Source: Streptomyces cyanogenus (GTDB lineage: Bacteria; Actinomycetota; Actinomycetes; Streptomycetales; Streptomycetaceae). From it: a stretch of 64,000 nucleotides of DNA. Each line of letters starts with the position of its first letter. Position 1 is the first letter of the stretch. The DNA lies in contig NZ_CP071839.1 in NCBI RefSeq assembly GCF_017526105.1, forward strand, positions 4,704,001 through 4,768,000. Reading direction: 5' to 3'. Both the position numbers and the translations under genes were made by a program. The notes under the pieces are model-generated. The model did no database searches. It had not been told where the DNA came from and saw only the letters and a list, made by a program, of their open reading frames with translations. This document shows, one piece after another, positions 26,130-36,943 of this stretch.

Positions 26130-26143
26130 TTACTAAGCGGTAA
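26130..26143. promoter_or_regulatory. Possible TetR/FadR-type operator upstream of the Fe-S oxidoreductase
   Basis: TTACTAAGCGGTAA is an imperfect palindrome (TTAC.../...GTAA) 66 bp upstream of the start codon of the minus-strand oxidoreductase gene. Such sites are used by regulators of fatty-acid degradation genes, in keeping with the inferred EtfD role. This is pattern-based only. Confidence 0.3.
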
Positions 26144-26277
26144 CTTATGTAGTTCGTCTGAGACTACCCCCATCTTCCGTCGCGATGCAGCAGAGCGCGG
26201 GGTGATCTGGGTCGCCGCCGGGCAATCAGATCGTGTTATTCGTACCGAATTGATACTTTCGCCCCTACCTTAGAGCC

Positions 26278-27297
26278 GTGCTCTACGGGATCGCCGCCGC
26301 CACCGCCGCTCTGCTCTGCACCGCCGTGCTCGCGGCGCTGCTCCGGTCACCCGCGCTCAGGGCCGGAATCCTCGACCGGCGCCGCCAGCGGCCGCTGCCG
26401 CTCCTCGGCGGCCTCGCCGTGGCGGTCGTCACCTGCCTGGTCGCCGCAGCGGGGGAGTGGACCCGGGTCGCCCCGCTCGGGGACGGGGTCGCCGAGCTGC
26501 TCATGGCCGCCGCCGCGGTCGCCGGCCTCGGTCTGGTGGCCGATGTGTGGCGCCTCCGCGCGCGCGTGCTCGTCACCGGTACGGCCGTGGCGGCGGTCTG
26601 CGTGGTGCCGTACGACGAGACGGGCCTGCCGGGCGGAATGCTGGCCGTCGGCTGGATCGTCCTCGCCACCCTCGCCTTCAAGGGGCTCGACCACGCCGAG
26701 GGGCTGGCCGGGACGGTCGGCGTGGTCACCGCCTTCGGTGCGGGGGTCTGCGCCGCCGCCGAGGTGATGGACGGACTCGCCGTGCTGCTGAGCGTGGTCG
26801 CCGCGGCCCTCACCGGCTTCCTGATGCACAACTGGCATCCCGCGCGGATCGGCCTCGGCGCCTGCGGCTCGCTGTTCACCGGGTTCCTGCTGTCGTCGGC
26901 GGCCGTCTTCACGCGCGCGGGCTACGACATCGGGCCGAGCGCGGCGGTGGTGTTCTGCCTCGCTGCCGTGGCCGTCACCGACGCCCTGCTCGTGGTCCTC
27001 GCCCGGAGGGCGGCCCGGCGGCCGCTGCTCAGGCGCGGGCCGGACCACCTCGGGCACCGGCTGCGGCGGCTCGGGCTCACCCCCCAGGGATCGGTCGTAC
27101 TGCTCGGGGCGGGCTCCTTCTCCTCGGTGCTCGTGGGGGTGCTCGTGCACCTCGGGTGGACCGGCCACGGGGCCGTGCTCTGGGTGGCCGGCGGGGTGGT
27201 TCTGGTCGTCGTCGTACTCCTTTTGATTCCCGTTCCGCGGGGGCGCCGCCCGTCATCGACCCAGGTCAGCGGGCACTTGCGTGTAAGGAGCGGATAA
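26278..27297 (+). CDS. MraY/WecA-like glycosyltransferase family 4 membrane protein
   Basis: 339 aa from the GTG at 26278, about ten hydrophobic helices through the whole length. FKGLDHAEGLAGTVG (about residues 134-148) corresponds to the DGxDGLAxG loop of the polyprenyl-phosphate phospho-sugar transferases but has H and E where the key acidic residues usually are, and LMHNWHPARIGLGACGSL (about 183-200) matches the NxxPAxxFMGDxGS box without its Asp. It may be a catalytically altered member. Stops just before the dnaK promoter. Confidence 0.7.
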   Translation: MLYGIAAATAALLCTAVLAALLRSPALRAGILDRRRQRPLPLLGGLAVAVVTCLVAAAGEWTRVAPLGDGVAELLMAAAAVAGLGLVADVWRLRARVLVTGTAVAAVCVVPYDETGLPGGMLAVGWIVLATLAFKGLDHAEGLAGTVGVVTAFGAGVCAAAEVMDGLAVLLSVVAAALTGFLMHNWHPARIGLGACGSLFTGFLLSSAAVFTRAGYDIGPSAAVVFCLAAVAVTDALLVVLARRAARRPLLRRGPDHLGHRLRRLGLTPQGSVVLLGAGSFSSVLVGVLVHLGWTGHGAVLWVAGGVVLVVVVLLLIPVPRGRRPSSTQVSGHLRVRSG

Positions 27298-27299
27298 GA

Positions 27300-27372
27300 G
27301 TTGAGTCTGGCTGACTCAGGTCTGTTGACCCGGCGGTTCTGCTCATGCACACTTGAGCCTGTTCCACTCAAG
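27300..27372 (+). promoter_or_regulatory. HspR operators (two HAIR elements) and dnaK promoter
   Basis: The proximal HAIR is exact in structure: CTTGAGC (27352-27358), 7 nt, ACTCAAG (27366-27372). A second copy with end mismatches is GTTGAGT (27300-27306), 7 nt, ACTCAGG (27314-27320). Between them TTGACC (27325-27330) and CACACT (27348-27353) are 17 bp apart and fit an HrdB-type promoter, so HspR at the proximal site would cover the -10 and start region. Confidence 0.9.
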
Positions 27373-27391
27373 TCAGCTGGAGGAATCAACC

Positions 27392-29241
<1,850 letters not shown>

Positions 29242-29242
<1 letters not shown>

Positions 29243-29904
29243 TGACGGAGGAGACCCCGGGTTTCGAGGAGAAGCCCGACGTCCCCTCCGGCGCCACCCC
29301 TGACGACGCCGAGCCGAAGGCCGCCTCCTCCGAGGAGGCGGCGGCCCCGGCCGGGGACGCGAACGCAGAGAACGCCGGTCTGGTCGCCCAACTGGACCAG
29401 GTGCGCACGGCGCTCGGCGAGCGCACGGCGGACCTCCAGCGGCTCCAGGCCGAGTACCAGAACTACCGCCGCCGGGTCGAGCGGGACCGGATCGCGGTCA
29501 AGGAGATCGCCATCGCGAACCTCCTGACCGAACTCCTGCCCGTGCTCGACGACATCGGCCGGGCGCGGGAACACGGCGAACTGGTCGGCGGCTTCAAGTC
29601 GGTGGCCGAGTCGCTGGAGACCGTCGCGGCCAAGATGGGCCTGCAGCAGTTCGGCAAGGAGGGCGAGCCCTTCGACCCGACGATCCACGAGGCCCTGATG
29701 CACAGCTACGCGCCGGACGTCACCGAGACGACCTGCGTGGCGATCCTGCAGCCGGGGTACCGCATCGGCGAGCGCACCATCCGCCCCGCGCGGGTGGCCG
29801 TCGCCGAGCCGCAGCCCGGCGCCCAGACCGTCAAGGCCGAGGGCGCCGAGGAGAACACCCCGGCGGCCGACGACAAGGAGAGCGGTGGCCCGGACGAGGG
29901 CTGA
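29242..29904 (+). CDS. grpE: Nucleotide exchange factor GrpE
   Basis: 220 aa. Promotes ADP release from DnaK. An acidic disordered N-terminus (about 45 residues) leads into the long dimerisation helix (QLDQVRTALGERTADLQRLQ) and the conserved YQNYRRRVERDR. The C-terminal beta domain contains EPFDPTIHEALM and VAILQPGYRIGERTIRPARV. The ATG overlaps the dnaK stop (TAATG), so translation is coupled. A C-terminal extension of about 30 polar residues is usual for Streptomyces. Confidence 0.98.
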
Positions 29905-29940
29905 CGTGAGGACCACTGAGGGGAAGGAGGGACGTCGGGG

Positions 29941-31113
29941 ATGAGCACCAAGGACTTCATCGAGAAGGACTACTACAAGGTCCTCGGCGTCCCCAAGGAC
30001 GCCACCGAGGCCGAGATCAAGAAGGCGTACCGGAAGCTCGCCCGCGAGTTCCACCCGGACGCCAACAAGGGCAACGCCAGGGCCGAGGAGCGCTTCAAGG
30101 AGATCTCCGAGGCGAACGACGTCCTCGGCGACCCCAAGAAGCGCAAGGAGTACGACGAGGCACGCGCCCTGTTCGGCAACGGCGGCTTCCGCCCCGGGCC
30201 GGGCGCCGGCGGCGGCTCCTTCAACTTCGACCTGGGCGACCTCTTCGGAGGCGCGGGCGGTGCCCAGGGCGGAGGCTTCGGCGGCGGACTCGGTGACGTC
30301 TTCGGGGGCCTGTTCAACCGCGGCGGCGCGGGTACGAGCCGTACCCAGCCCCGGCGCGGCCAGGACATCGACACCGAGGTCACGCTGAGCTTCACGGAGG
30401 CCATCGAGGGCGCCACGGTGCCGCTGCGGATGTCCTCCCAGTCACCCTGCAAGGCCTGCTCGGGCACCGGCGACAAGAACGGCACACCGCGCGTGTGCCC
30501 GACCTGCGTCGGCACCGGTCAGGTCGCGCGGGGCTCCGGTGGCGGCTTCTCGCTCACCGACCCCTGCCCCGACTGCAAGGGCCGCGGCCTGATCGCCGAG
30601 CACCCCTGCCTGGAGTGCAAGGGCAGCGGGCGCGCCAAGTCGTCGCGGACCATGCAGGTCCGCATCCCGGCGGGCGTCACCGACGGGCAGCGGATCCGGC
30701 TGCGCGGCAAGGGCGCGCCCGGCGAGCGGGGCGGTCCGGCCGGCGACCTGTACGTGGTCGTCCATGTCGGCGAGCACCCGGTGTTCGGGCGCAAGGGCGA
30801 CAACCTCACCGTCACCGTGCCGGTGACGTTCGCCGAGGCGGCCCTGGGCGGCGAGGTGCGGGTGCCGACCCTCGGCGGCCCGGCCGTCACCCTGAAGCTG
30901 CCGCCGGGCACCCCGAACGGCCGGACCATGCGGGCGCGGGGCAAGGGCGCGGTCCGCAAGGACGGCACCCGCGGCGATCTGCTGGTCACCGTCGAGGTGA
31001 GTGTCCCGAAGGACCTGTCGGGGAAGGCTCGTGACGCGCTGGAGGCGTATCGCGAGGCGACCGCGGGCGAGGACCCGCGGGCGGAGCTGTTCGAGGCCGC
31101 GAAGGGAGCTTGA
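29941..31113 (+). CDS. dnaJ: Co-chaperone DnaJ (Hsp40)
   Basis: 390 aa, type I DnaJ. The J domain (residues about 10-75) has the HPD motif (FHPDANKG) that stimulates DnaK ATPase. A Gly/Phe-rich region follows (about 85-140). The zinc-binding domain carries four CxxCxGxG-like repeats (CKACSGTG, CPTCVGTG, CPDCKGRG, CLECKGSG; about 168-225). The C-terminal domains bind clients. It starts 36 bp after grpE, with GGAAGGAGGGACG as ribosome site, within the hspR-controlled operon. Confidence 0.99.
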   Translation: MSTKDFIEKDYYKVLGVPKDATEAEIKKAYRKLAREFHPDANKGNARAEERFKEISEANDVLGDPKKRKEYDEARALFGNGGFRPGPGAGGGSFNFDLGDLFGGAGGAQGGGFGGGLGDVFGGLFNRGGAGTSRTQPRRGQDIDTEVTLSFTEAIEGATVPLRMSSQSPCKACSGTGDKNGTPRVCPTCVGTGQVARGSGGGFSLTDPCPDCKGRGLIAEHPCLECKGSGRAKSSRTMQVRIPAGVTDGQRIRLRGKGAPGERGGPAGDLYVVVHVGEHPVFGRKGDNLTVTVPVTFAEAALGGEVRVPTLGGPAVTLKLPPGTPNGRTMRARGKGAVRKDGTRGDLLVTVEVSVPKDLSGKARDALEAYREATAGEDPRAELFEAAKGA

Positions 31114-31118
31114 GAGTG

Positions 31119-31568
31119 ATGGACGGCCGTCGACGTAACCCGTATGAACTGACCGAGGAGACCCCGGTCTACGTCATCTCGGTGGCGGCCCAGCTCTCCG
31201 GACTCCACCCGCAGACGCTGCGCCAGTACGACCGCCTGGGCCTGGTCTCCCCCGACCGCACCGCGGGCCGGGGCCGCCGCTACTCGGCCCGCGACATCGA
31301 ACTGCTCCGCCAGGTGCAGCAGTTGTCGCAGGACGAGGGCATCAACCTGGCCGGCATCAAGCGCATCATCGAACTGGAGAACCAGGTCGTCGCGCTCCAG
31401 TCCCGGGTCGCGGAGCTGGAAGCGGCCCTGGACGGCGCCGCGGCCGCGATGCAGCAGCGCGAGGCCGCCGTGCACGCCTCCTACCGGCGCGACCTGGTGC
31501 CGTACCAGGAGGTCCAGCAGACCAGCGCGCTGGTGGTGTGGCGGCCGAAGCGGCAGCAGCAGGACTGA
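31119..31568 (+). CDS. hspR: Heat-shock repressor HspR (MerR family)
   Basis: 149 aa from the ATG at 31119 (a GTG one codon earlier is possible); AGGGAG precedes it. The N-terminal winged helix-turn-helix has YVISVAAQLSGLHPQTLRQY and the wing GRGRRYSARDIELL. A coiled coil for dimerisation follows (about 75-115). HspR binds HAIR sequences with DnaK as co-repressor and shuts off its own operon and clpB, and both have HAIR sites in this window. The start region overlaps or abuts the dnaJ stop, so it is translated with the operon. Confidence 0.98.
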   Translation: MDGRRRNPYELTEETPVYVISVAAQLSGLHPQTLRQYDRLGLVSPDRTAGRGRRYSARDIELLRQVQQLSQDEGINLAGIKRIIELENQVVALQSRVAELEAALDGAAAAMQQREAAVHASYRRDLVPYQEVQQTSALVVWRPKRQQQD

Positions 31569-31588
31569 CGCGCCCAGGCGCGTACGAA

Positions 31589-31613
31589 GAGGGGCCCGGG
31601 TACCGGGCCCCTC
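31589..31613. terminator. Bidirectional terminator after hspR
   Basis: GAGGGGCCCGGGTACCGGGCCCCTC is a near-perfect palindrome between the convergent hspR and fibronectin-III genes, with T-rich sequence after it on the plus strand. Confidence 0.85.
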
Positions 31614-31626
31614 TCGTCGTGCCCGG

Positions 31627-33066
31627 TCAGCCGGCGGGCGCCGGCTCGGTGCCGTCCTCGGCCGGCGGTGTGCCCAGCTCGGTGGCGACGACCACGTTCG
31701 CCTCGTGGGTCAGCTGGTAGCGGGAGTTCCAGTTCGTGTCCACGGCGTCCACGAAGAAGCAGCGCTCCTCGCCGTCCGGGGTCGTCTGGTACCGGTAGGA
31801 GGTGACGTCGGGCATCAGCCAGGCGTCCTGGGACGCGGAGCAGACCCGGTCCTCGCCGTCGCTCAGGATCCGGCCCGCGTAGACGGAGTACCGGTGCAGG
31901 TCGGGCGCCGGGTTCTGGTCCCAGGTCAGCTCGAAGCCGTAGTCGGTCGGGGTGACCTGCAGCCCGGTGACCAGGGGCGGCGGGGTGTCGTCCCGGCGCT
32001 TGCCGGCGAGGGCGGCGGACCGGGCCGACTCGTTGCCGGCCGCGTCCACCGCGGTCACCCGGTAGTAGTACGTGGTGCCCACCGCGGCCGAGGCGTCCCG
32101 GTAGGACGTCTCCTGCGTGCTGCCCAGGAGGGTGTAGGTGCCGGTCGCGGTCGCCGCCCGGTACATCCGGTAGGAGACCGCGCCGGGCTCGGTGCTCCAG
32201 CCGATGCGCAGGCCGTCCTGCTCGGAGGCGTCGGTGACCTCCAGCCCGGCCGGCGCGCCGGGCGCGGTGCGGTCGGCGGTGGTGACGGGCTTGTCCGCGG
32301 TGCCCGCGGACTCGTTGCCGGCCCGGTCGTAGGCGCGCACCTCGTAGTAGTACGTGTCGCCGGTCACCGGGAGGGTGGTGTCGGTGTACGTGGTGGCGGT
32401 GGTCGTCGCCAGCGGCGCGGCCTCGTACGGGTAGCCCTGCAGCCGCCGGTAGACGCGGTAGCCGGCGAGGTCCATCTCCTTGTTCTTCGACCAGCTGAGC
32501 TTCGCCCTGCCGGTCGCCGAGTCGTACGTCACCGAAGCGCCGGCGGGCACCAGCGGCTTGACCGTGTCGACGTCGGGCGAGGTGCGGGGCGTGTAGGCGA
32601 AGGAGACGTTCGCGGCGCCGGTCCAGTTCACGAAGTCCACGCGGAGCGTGTGCCTGCCGGACGGCACGGTGACGTTGACGGTCTTCTTCTGGGTGGTGGA
32701 GACGTTCTTCCACAGGTCGACCTTGCGGGTGCCGTCCAGGTAGACCCGGATCCCGTCCTGCGCGGCGACCGTGAGGGCGAAGGGCCCGCCGGAACCGAAG
32801 TCGCGGGTGACGGTCCAGCGGACGCCGAAGTTGTTACTGGGCAGGCCCGAGGCCGGGGCCCCGGTGCCCCACTGCTCGGCGACCGCGCTGTCGCAGTCGG
32901 TCTTCTTCGGGGTGCCGGAGAAGGTGGTGTTCGCGAAGAACTGCCGGGTGTAGACCGGCGAGGCGCAGCCGGTCGCGGCGGACGCGCTCGGGGCGAACGC
33001 GCCCAGCAGGGCACCGGAGGCGGCGAGTACGACCGCCGTGGCGGTCGTACGTCTGGCTGAGTTCAT
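31627..33066 (-). CDS. Secreted protein with PA14-like and fibronectin type III domains
   Basis: 479 aa from the ATG at 33066 (AGAGGA upstream). A signal peptide with GAFAPSASAAT precedes a PA14/GLEYA-like lectin domain (about 35-170: FANTTFSGTP, DGIRVYLDGTRKVDLWKN, GRHTLRVDFVNWTGAANVSF). Three fibronectin type III repeats follow (about 180-445), each with the YYYRVTAVDAAGNES-type ending. No catalytic domain is visible, so it may be a carbohydrate-binding or surface adhesin-like protein. The same strand extension to 33693 has no support. Confidence 0.85.
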   Translation of the reverse strand: MNSARRTTATAVVLAASGALLGAFAPSASAATGCASPVYTRQFFANTTFSGTPKKTDCDSAVAEQWGTGAPASGLPSNNFGVRWTVTRDFGSGGPFALTVAAQDGIRVYLDGTRKVDLWKNVSTTQKKTVNVTVPSGRHTLRVDFVNWTGAANVSFAYTPRTSPDVDTVKPLVPAGASVTYDSATGRAKLSWSKNKEMDLAGYRVYRRLQGYPYEAAPLATTTATTYTDTTLPVTGDTYYYEVRAYDRAGNESAGTADKPVTTADRTAPGAPAGLEVTDASEQDGLRIGWSTEPGAVSYRMYRAATATGTYTLLGSTQETSYRDASAAVGTTYYYRVTAVDAAGNESARSAALAGKRRDDTPPPLVTGLQVTPTDYGFELTWDQNPAPDLHRYSVYAGRILSDGEDRVCSASQDAWLMPDVTSYRYQTTPDGEERCFFVDAVDTNWNSRYQLTHEANVVVATELGTPPAEDGTEPAPAG

Positions 33067-33360
33067 TCGGTCCTCTGATCGAGTCGTAGTGCGGCTCGGG
33101 GCCGTCATGATCACGACTCGTGATGGACCGGGTTGGTTGTACGGATCTTTGCAGACCCGTGAACTGCCTTTGGATGTACGGCCCGTAAAGGGCATTTGAA
33201 GAGGGTTTCGCATGGCCTCCACAGGGAGAGCTGAGCGTGGTGTTGCGGACTCGTTAAGTGATTCTTCTTGACGCCGGGTGCGGCCGCCAAGTTGTCTTTT
33301 CAGACACCTGGGTCGTATAGCTGCACCCACGTCCGGAACGCACCTGAAGTGAGCTCTCGA
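33067..33360. other. Divergent promoter region
   Basis: About 290 bp between the fibronectin-III gene (minus) and the lipoprotein gene (plus). GTGATGG- and TCATGATCACGA-like palindromic sequence occurs near 33105-33124 (ATGATCACGACTCGTGAT). No gene is seen. AGTGAGCTC lies before the lipoprotein start. Confidence 0.4.
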
Positions 33361-34467
33361 ATGCGTCGAATCGCCATATCCGTGGCCGCGTCCACGATGA
33401 CCCTCTCGCTCGCCGGCTGTGGCGTGCTGAACGCGACGGGGGACGGCGCGAGCGCGAGCCCGACCAAGGGCAACGACATCACCGTGGGCCTGCTCCTGCC
33501 GGAGAAGGCCAACACCCGCTACGACAAGTTCGACTACCCCATCATTCGGGACAAGGTGGCCGAACTCACCAAGAAGCAGGGCAAGGTGCAGTACGCCAAC
33601 GCCGACGCGAGCGCCGCCCGGCAGTCCGAGCAGATGCAGAACATGATCGACGCCAAGGCCGACGTCATCCTGGTCGACGCGGTGGACTCGCACGCCATCG
33701 CCGACGAGGTGAAGAAGGCCAAGGACGCGGGCATTCCGGTCATCGCCTACGACCGGCTCGCCGAGGGCCCGATCGACGCCTACATCTCCTTCGACAACGA
33801 ACTCGTCGGCGAGGTGCAGGGCCGCAGCCTGCTGGAGGCGCTCGGACCGAACGTCGACACCTCCGACAAGGTCGTCATGGTGAACGGCTCGCCCACCGAC
33901 CCCAACGCCAAGCAGTTCAAGGAGGGTGCGCTCTCCGAGCTGAACGGCAAGGTGGACATCGCGGACAGCTTCGACACCCCGGACTGGAAGCCGGAGAACG
34001 CCGAGGCCTTCATGGCCAAGGCCATCGCGCAGATCGGCAAGAGCAACATCGCCGGCGTCTACGCCGCCAACGACGGCATGGCGGGCGGTGTCCTCAAGGC
34101 GCTGAAGGCGGCCGGTGTCACCGAGCTGCCCCCGATCACCGGCCAGGACGCCGAACTGGACGCCGTGCAGCGGGTGGTGAGCGGCGAGCAGTACATGAGC
34201 GTCTACAAGTCATACCCGGACGAGGCCGAGGCCGCCGCGCAGATGGCCGTCACCAAGATCCAGGGCAAGGGCATCCAGTTCGACGCCCTCACCCAGGACC
34301 GGGTGGACAGCCCCACCCTCAAGGACATCCCGTCCAAGCTGGTGCAGGTGAGCGCGCTCACCAAGCACACCGTCAAGGACACGGTCGTCGCCGACGGCAT
34401 CTACGGCATCGATGACATCTGCACCGCCAAGTACAAGGCGGCCTGCGCGGCGATCGGCCTCAAGTAG
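33361..34467 (+). CDS. Sugar-binding lipoprotein of an ABC transporter (XylF-like)
   Basis: 368 aa. The lipobox LAGC (residues about 17-20) marks a lipoprotein anchored outside the membrane. The rest is a periplasmic-binding-protein type I fold (peripla_BP_4): DITVGLLLPEKANTRYDKF, ADVILVDAVDSHAIADEV, GIPVIAYDRL and GVYAANDGMAGGVLKAL are typical of D-xylose/multi-sugar binders such as XylF and ChvE. No permease or ATPase gene is adjacent, so it must serve a transporter encoded elsewhere or act as a sensor. An upstream ATG-less extension to 33268 is not used. Confidence 0.92.
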   Translation: MRRIAISVAASTMTLSLAGCGVLNATGDGASASPTKGNDITVGLLLPEKANTRYDKFDYPIIRDKVAELTKKQGKVQYANADASAARQSEQMQNMIDAKADVILVDAVDSHAIADEVKKAKDAGIPVIAYDRLAEGPIDAYISFDNELVGEVQGRSLLEALGPNVDTSDKVVMVNGSPTDPNAKQFKEGALSELNGKVDIADSFDTPDWKPENAEAFMAKAIAQIGKSNIAGVYAANDGMAGGVLKALKAAGVTELPPITGQDAELDAVQRVVSGEQYMSVYKSYPDEAEAAAQMAVTKIQGKGIQFDALTQDRVDSPTLKDIPSKLVQVSALTKHTVKDTVVADGIYGIDDICTAKYKAACAAIGLK

Positions 34468-34730
34468 GCCCGGCCCCGCTTCCCCGGAGCGGCCCGGCCG
34501 GGAGCGCTCCGGCTGCCGGCGGCACCCGCCGGGAAGCGGCCCCGCGGCTCCGCAGCGGCGTCCGTGCCGCCACCGCCGTCTTGTGGCGACACGGGGGCGG
34601 CGCGGCACCGAAAGCGGGCACAGCGGGATTTTCCGGTGGGCACCGTGGGGGGAGCCGTGTTGCGGACCCCCTTCGGCGCCGCGCATAGTTGCGCTGCGGA
34701 AGTGGCAGCACACCGGGGGTGGAATGGGCG

Positions 34731-35771
34731 ATGGCCGGGCGCGGGGCGGAGGGGCATCCTCACGGTGCCGACCGGCTGTGTGAGGCCGGGGATCGGGTGT
34801 ACTCCCGTGCCGTGCGCCGGGGACGGGTGCCGCGCACGGACGCCGAACCGGTTCCCTGCCTGCTGGAACTGGCCCTGCTGCACCCCGACCCCGACGACAT
34901 GGACTGGCTGGTGCCCACCTCCCCGCAGGAGGTCATGACCCGGCTGCTGCGCGGGGTCTACGACGAGGTCAGCGCGAGCCAGCGACGGGTGGGCTCGGCG
35001 GTGGCCGCCTTCGAGTGGTACGCGGGCCTGGGCCGGCAGCTGAACACGCCGGCAACGGCCGAGGGCAGCGCCATCCGGGTCCTGGACGGGCTCTCCCGCA
35101 TCCAGGCCGCGATGGACGAGGCGACCGAGGCGTGCACCACCGAGGTGCTCACCGTGCAGCCCGGCGGCATCCGGCGGGAGGCCGAACTCACCGAGGGCCT
35201 GCACCGGGCGCTGGCGCTGCGCGGCCGGGGCGTGCGCATGCGTGACCTCTACACGCACGTGGCCCGGCACGGCCAGGGCCTGCTCAACTACCTGGAGCTG
35301 ATGGGCGACACGGTGGAGGCCCGCACCCTGGACGAGGTCATCGACCGGCTCATCCTCTTCGACCGCACGGTGGCGTTCATCCCCGCCAACGCCGACCGCA
35401 CGATGGCGCTGGAGCTGCGCCACCCGGCGCTGGTGGAGTACCTGGTCACGGTCTTCGAACGCCTCTGGCGGCTGGCGATCCCGCTCACCGCGCCCCTCCC
35501 CGACACCGGCATCGAGGGCATCTCCCACCGTGAGCAGTCCATCGCCGCGCTGCTCGCCGAGGGGCACCAGGACGCCGTCATCGCCGAGCGGCTCGGTATC
35601 AGCGTGCGCACCTGCCGGGCCCACATCGCCCGGCTGTCGGAGACCCTGGGCGCCGCCAGCCGCACCCAACTCGGCGTGCGCATCGCCCAGGTCGGCCTGG
35701 ACGGCCACCGCCCGCCGCTGCCGGCCACCGCCCTCACCGGTCCGGATCAGGAACCCCCGGCCGCGCGATGA
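34731..35771 (+). CDS. LuxR-type helix-turn-helix regulator A
   Basis: 346 aa. C-terminal LuxR/NarL-type DNA-binding domain: ISHREQSIAALLAEGHQDAV, AERLGISVRTCRAHIARLSE (about 270-320). The N-terminal 250 residues are a sensor-like region without a receiver domain; PCLLELALLHPDPDDMDWL and TTEVLTVQPGG, LRHPALVEYL are shared with the convergent gene at 35844-36827. TrmB-like actinobacterial regulators have this layout. ATG at 34731 preceded by GGTGGA. Ligand unknown. Confidence 0.85.
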   Translation: MAGRGAEGHPHGADRLCEAGDRVYSRAVRRGRVPRTDAEPVPCLLELALLHPDPDDMDWLVPTSPQEVMTRLLRGVYDEVSASQRRVGSAVAAFEWYAGLGRQLNTPATAEGSAIRVLDGLSRIQAAMDEATEACTTEVLTVQPGGIRREAELTEGLHRALALRGRGVRMRDLYTHVARHGQGLLNYLELMGDTVEARTLDEVIDRLILFDRTVAFIPANADRTMALELRHPALVEYLVTVFERLWRLAIPLTAPLPDTGIEGISHREQSIAALLAEGHQDAVIAERLGISVRTCRAHIARLSETLGAASRTQLGVRIAQVGLDGHRPPLPATALTGPDQEPPAAR

Positions 35772-35843
35772 GACACCCGGGCCACGCCCGGCTCCGCCGC
35801 GCCGGGCTCCGGGTGCCACGCCGGTCCGGGCCCGGCCGTCACC

Positions 35844-36827
35844 TCAGTGGTCGCGGTCCAGGATGCCGGACTGGGCGATGAGATAGCCGAGTTGGGCGCG
35901 GCTGCCGCTGCCGAGGGCCTGGGCGAGTTTGGCGATGTGGGCCCGGCAGGTGCGGACGTTCATGCCGAGGCGGCGGGCGATGGCCTCGTCCACGTGGCCT
36001 TCGACCAGGAGCTTGGCTATGGAGTGCTGGATCTCGGTGATGCCGTCGGGCGCCGCTTCGTAGGGGGCGCCGGCGCTCAGCGGAACGGAGCGGGCCCACA
36101 TGAACTCGAAGACCTTGATCAGGTAGCGGACGAGGCCCGGGTGCCGGAGTTCGAGAGCCACCTGCTGGTCGTCCCGGGTCGGGATGAAGGCGACGCTCTC
36201 GTCACAGACGATGAGGCGGTCCACCACCTCGTCGATGGTGCGGTACTCCACCTTGCCGTTCGACAGCTGTCCCACGTAGGCCAGTTTCTCCGGGCTGTAC
36301 CGCGCGGTGTGCTGATACAGGGTGCGGATGCGCACGCCCCGCTCGATCAGTGGCCTGTCCCGCTCGAGCCCCTGGGCCAGGCTTCGCTCGGAGAAGCGGT
36401 CGTCGCTCGGTTGGATGGTGAGAACCTCGGTCTGGCACTGGGACGTGGCCAGGTTGAGCGCCGCATTGATCCGCTCACTGCCCTCCAGCACGGTGAGCGA
36501 GTGATCGGTCGTCACCGACTGAGCGCTGAGCGCCATGAACGGCTCGAAAGTGTCTGCGAGTCTGATGGACAAGCGTCGACGCTCGGTGATGTCCCGCTCG
36601 ATGGGAAGCAGGCGTTCGGCCAGTGCCACCGACGGCGGTACAGGCTGCAACCAGTCCAGGTCGTCCGGGTCCGGATGGAGAAGGGCGAATTCCACCAGGC
36701 AGGGAGCGCACTCCACTTCCTTGCGGGCGATCCGTCCCATGCGCAGGGCGTTCGCGTAAAGCCGGGCTCCCTCGTCACATAGTTCGGTCACCGCATGGGG
36801 ATGCGTCGCCTTAGTCTGATTTGCCAC
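35844..36827 (-). CDS. LuxR-type helix-turn-helix regulator B
   Basis: 327 aa from the GTG at 36827 (GTGGAG upstream). It is a paralogue of the regulator at 34731-35771: CLVEFALLHPDPDDLDWLQP, QTEVLTIQPSDD, ESVAFIPTRDDQQVALELRH and the DNA-binding end VDEAIARRLGMNVRTCRAHI all have counterparts there. It is divergent from the small secreted peptide gene at 36944, 116 bp away, and is its most likely regulator (inference from position). No receiver domain, so activation is by ligand, peptide or partner protein rather than by phosphorylation. Confidence 0.87.
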   Translation of the reverse strand: MANQTKATHPHAVTELCDEGARLYANALRMGRIARKEVECAPCLVEFALLHPDPDDLDWLQPVPPSVALAERLLPIERDITERRRLSIRLADTFEPFMALSAQSVTTDHSLTVLEGSERINAALNLATSQCQTEVLTIQPSDDRFSERSLAQGLERDRPLIERGVRIRTLYQHTARYSPEKLAYVGQLSNGKVEYRTIDEVVDRLIVCDESVAFIPTRDDQQVALELRHPGLVRYLIKVFEFMWARSVPLSAGAPYEAAPDGITEIQHSIAKLLVEGHVDEAIARRLGMNVRTCRAHIAKLAQALGSGSRAQLGYLIAQSGILDRDH

Positions 36828-36943
36828 GAAATCTCCACCCCCCAGGGTCCTGAACATGCAGGAACATGATGCACCGATTGTGTGGTCATGACGTGCCTGA
36901 ATGAGCCATCGTTTTACCTGACGGGGGCAGAGGAGACTTTCAA

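Noticed and set aside
34500..34730. Possible small gene between the lipoprotein and regulator A
   Set aside because: Short frames here lack ribosome sites and recognisable features.
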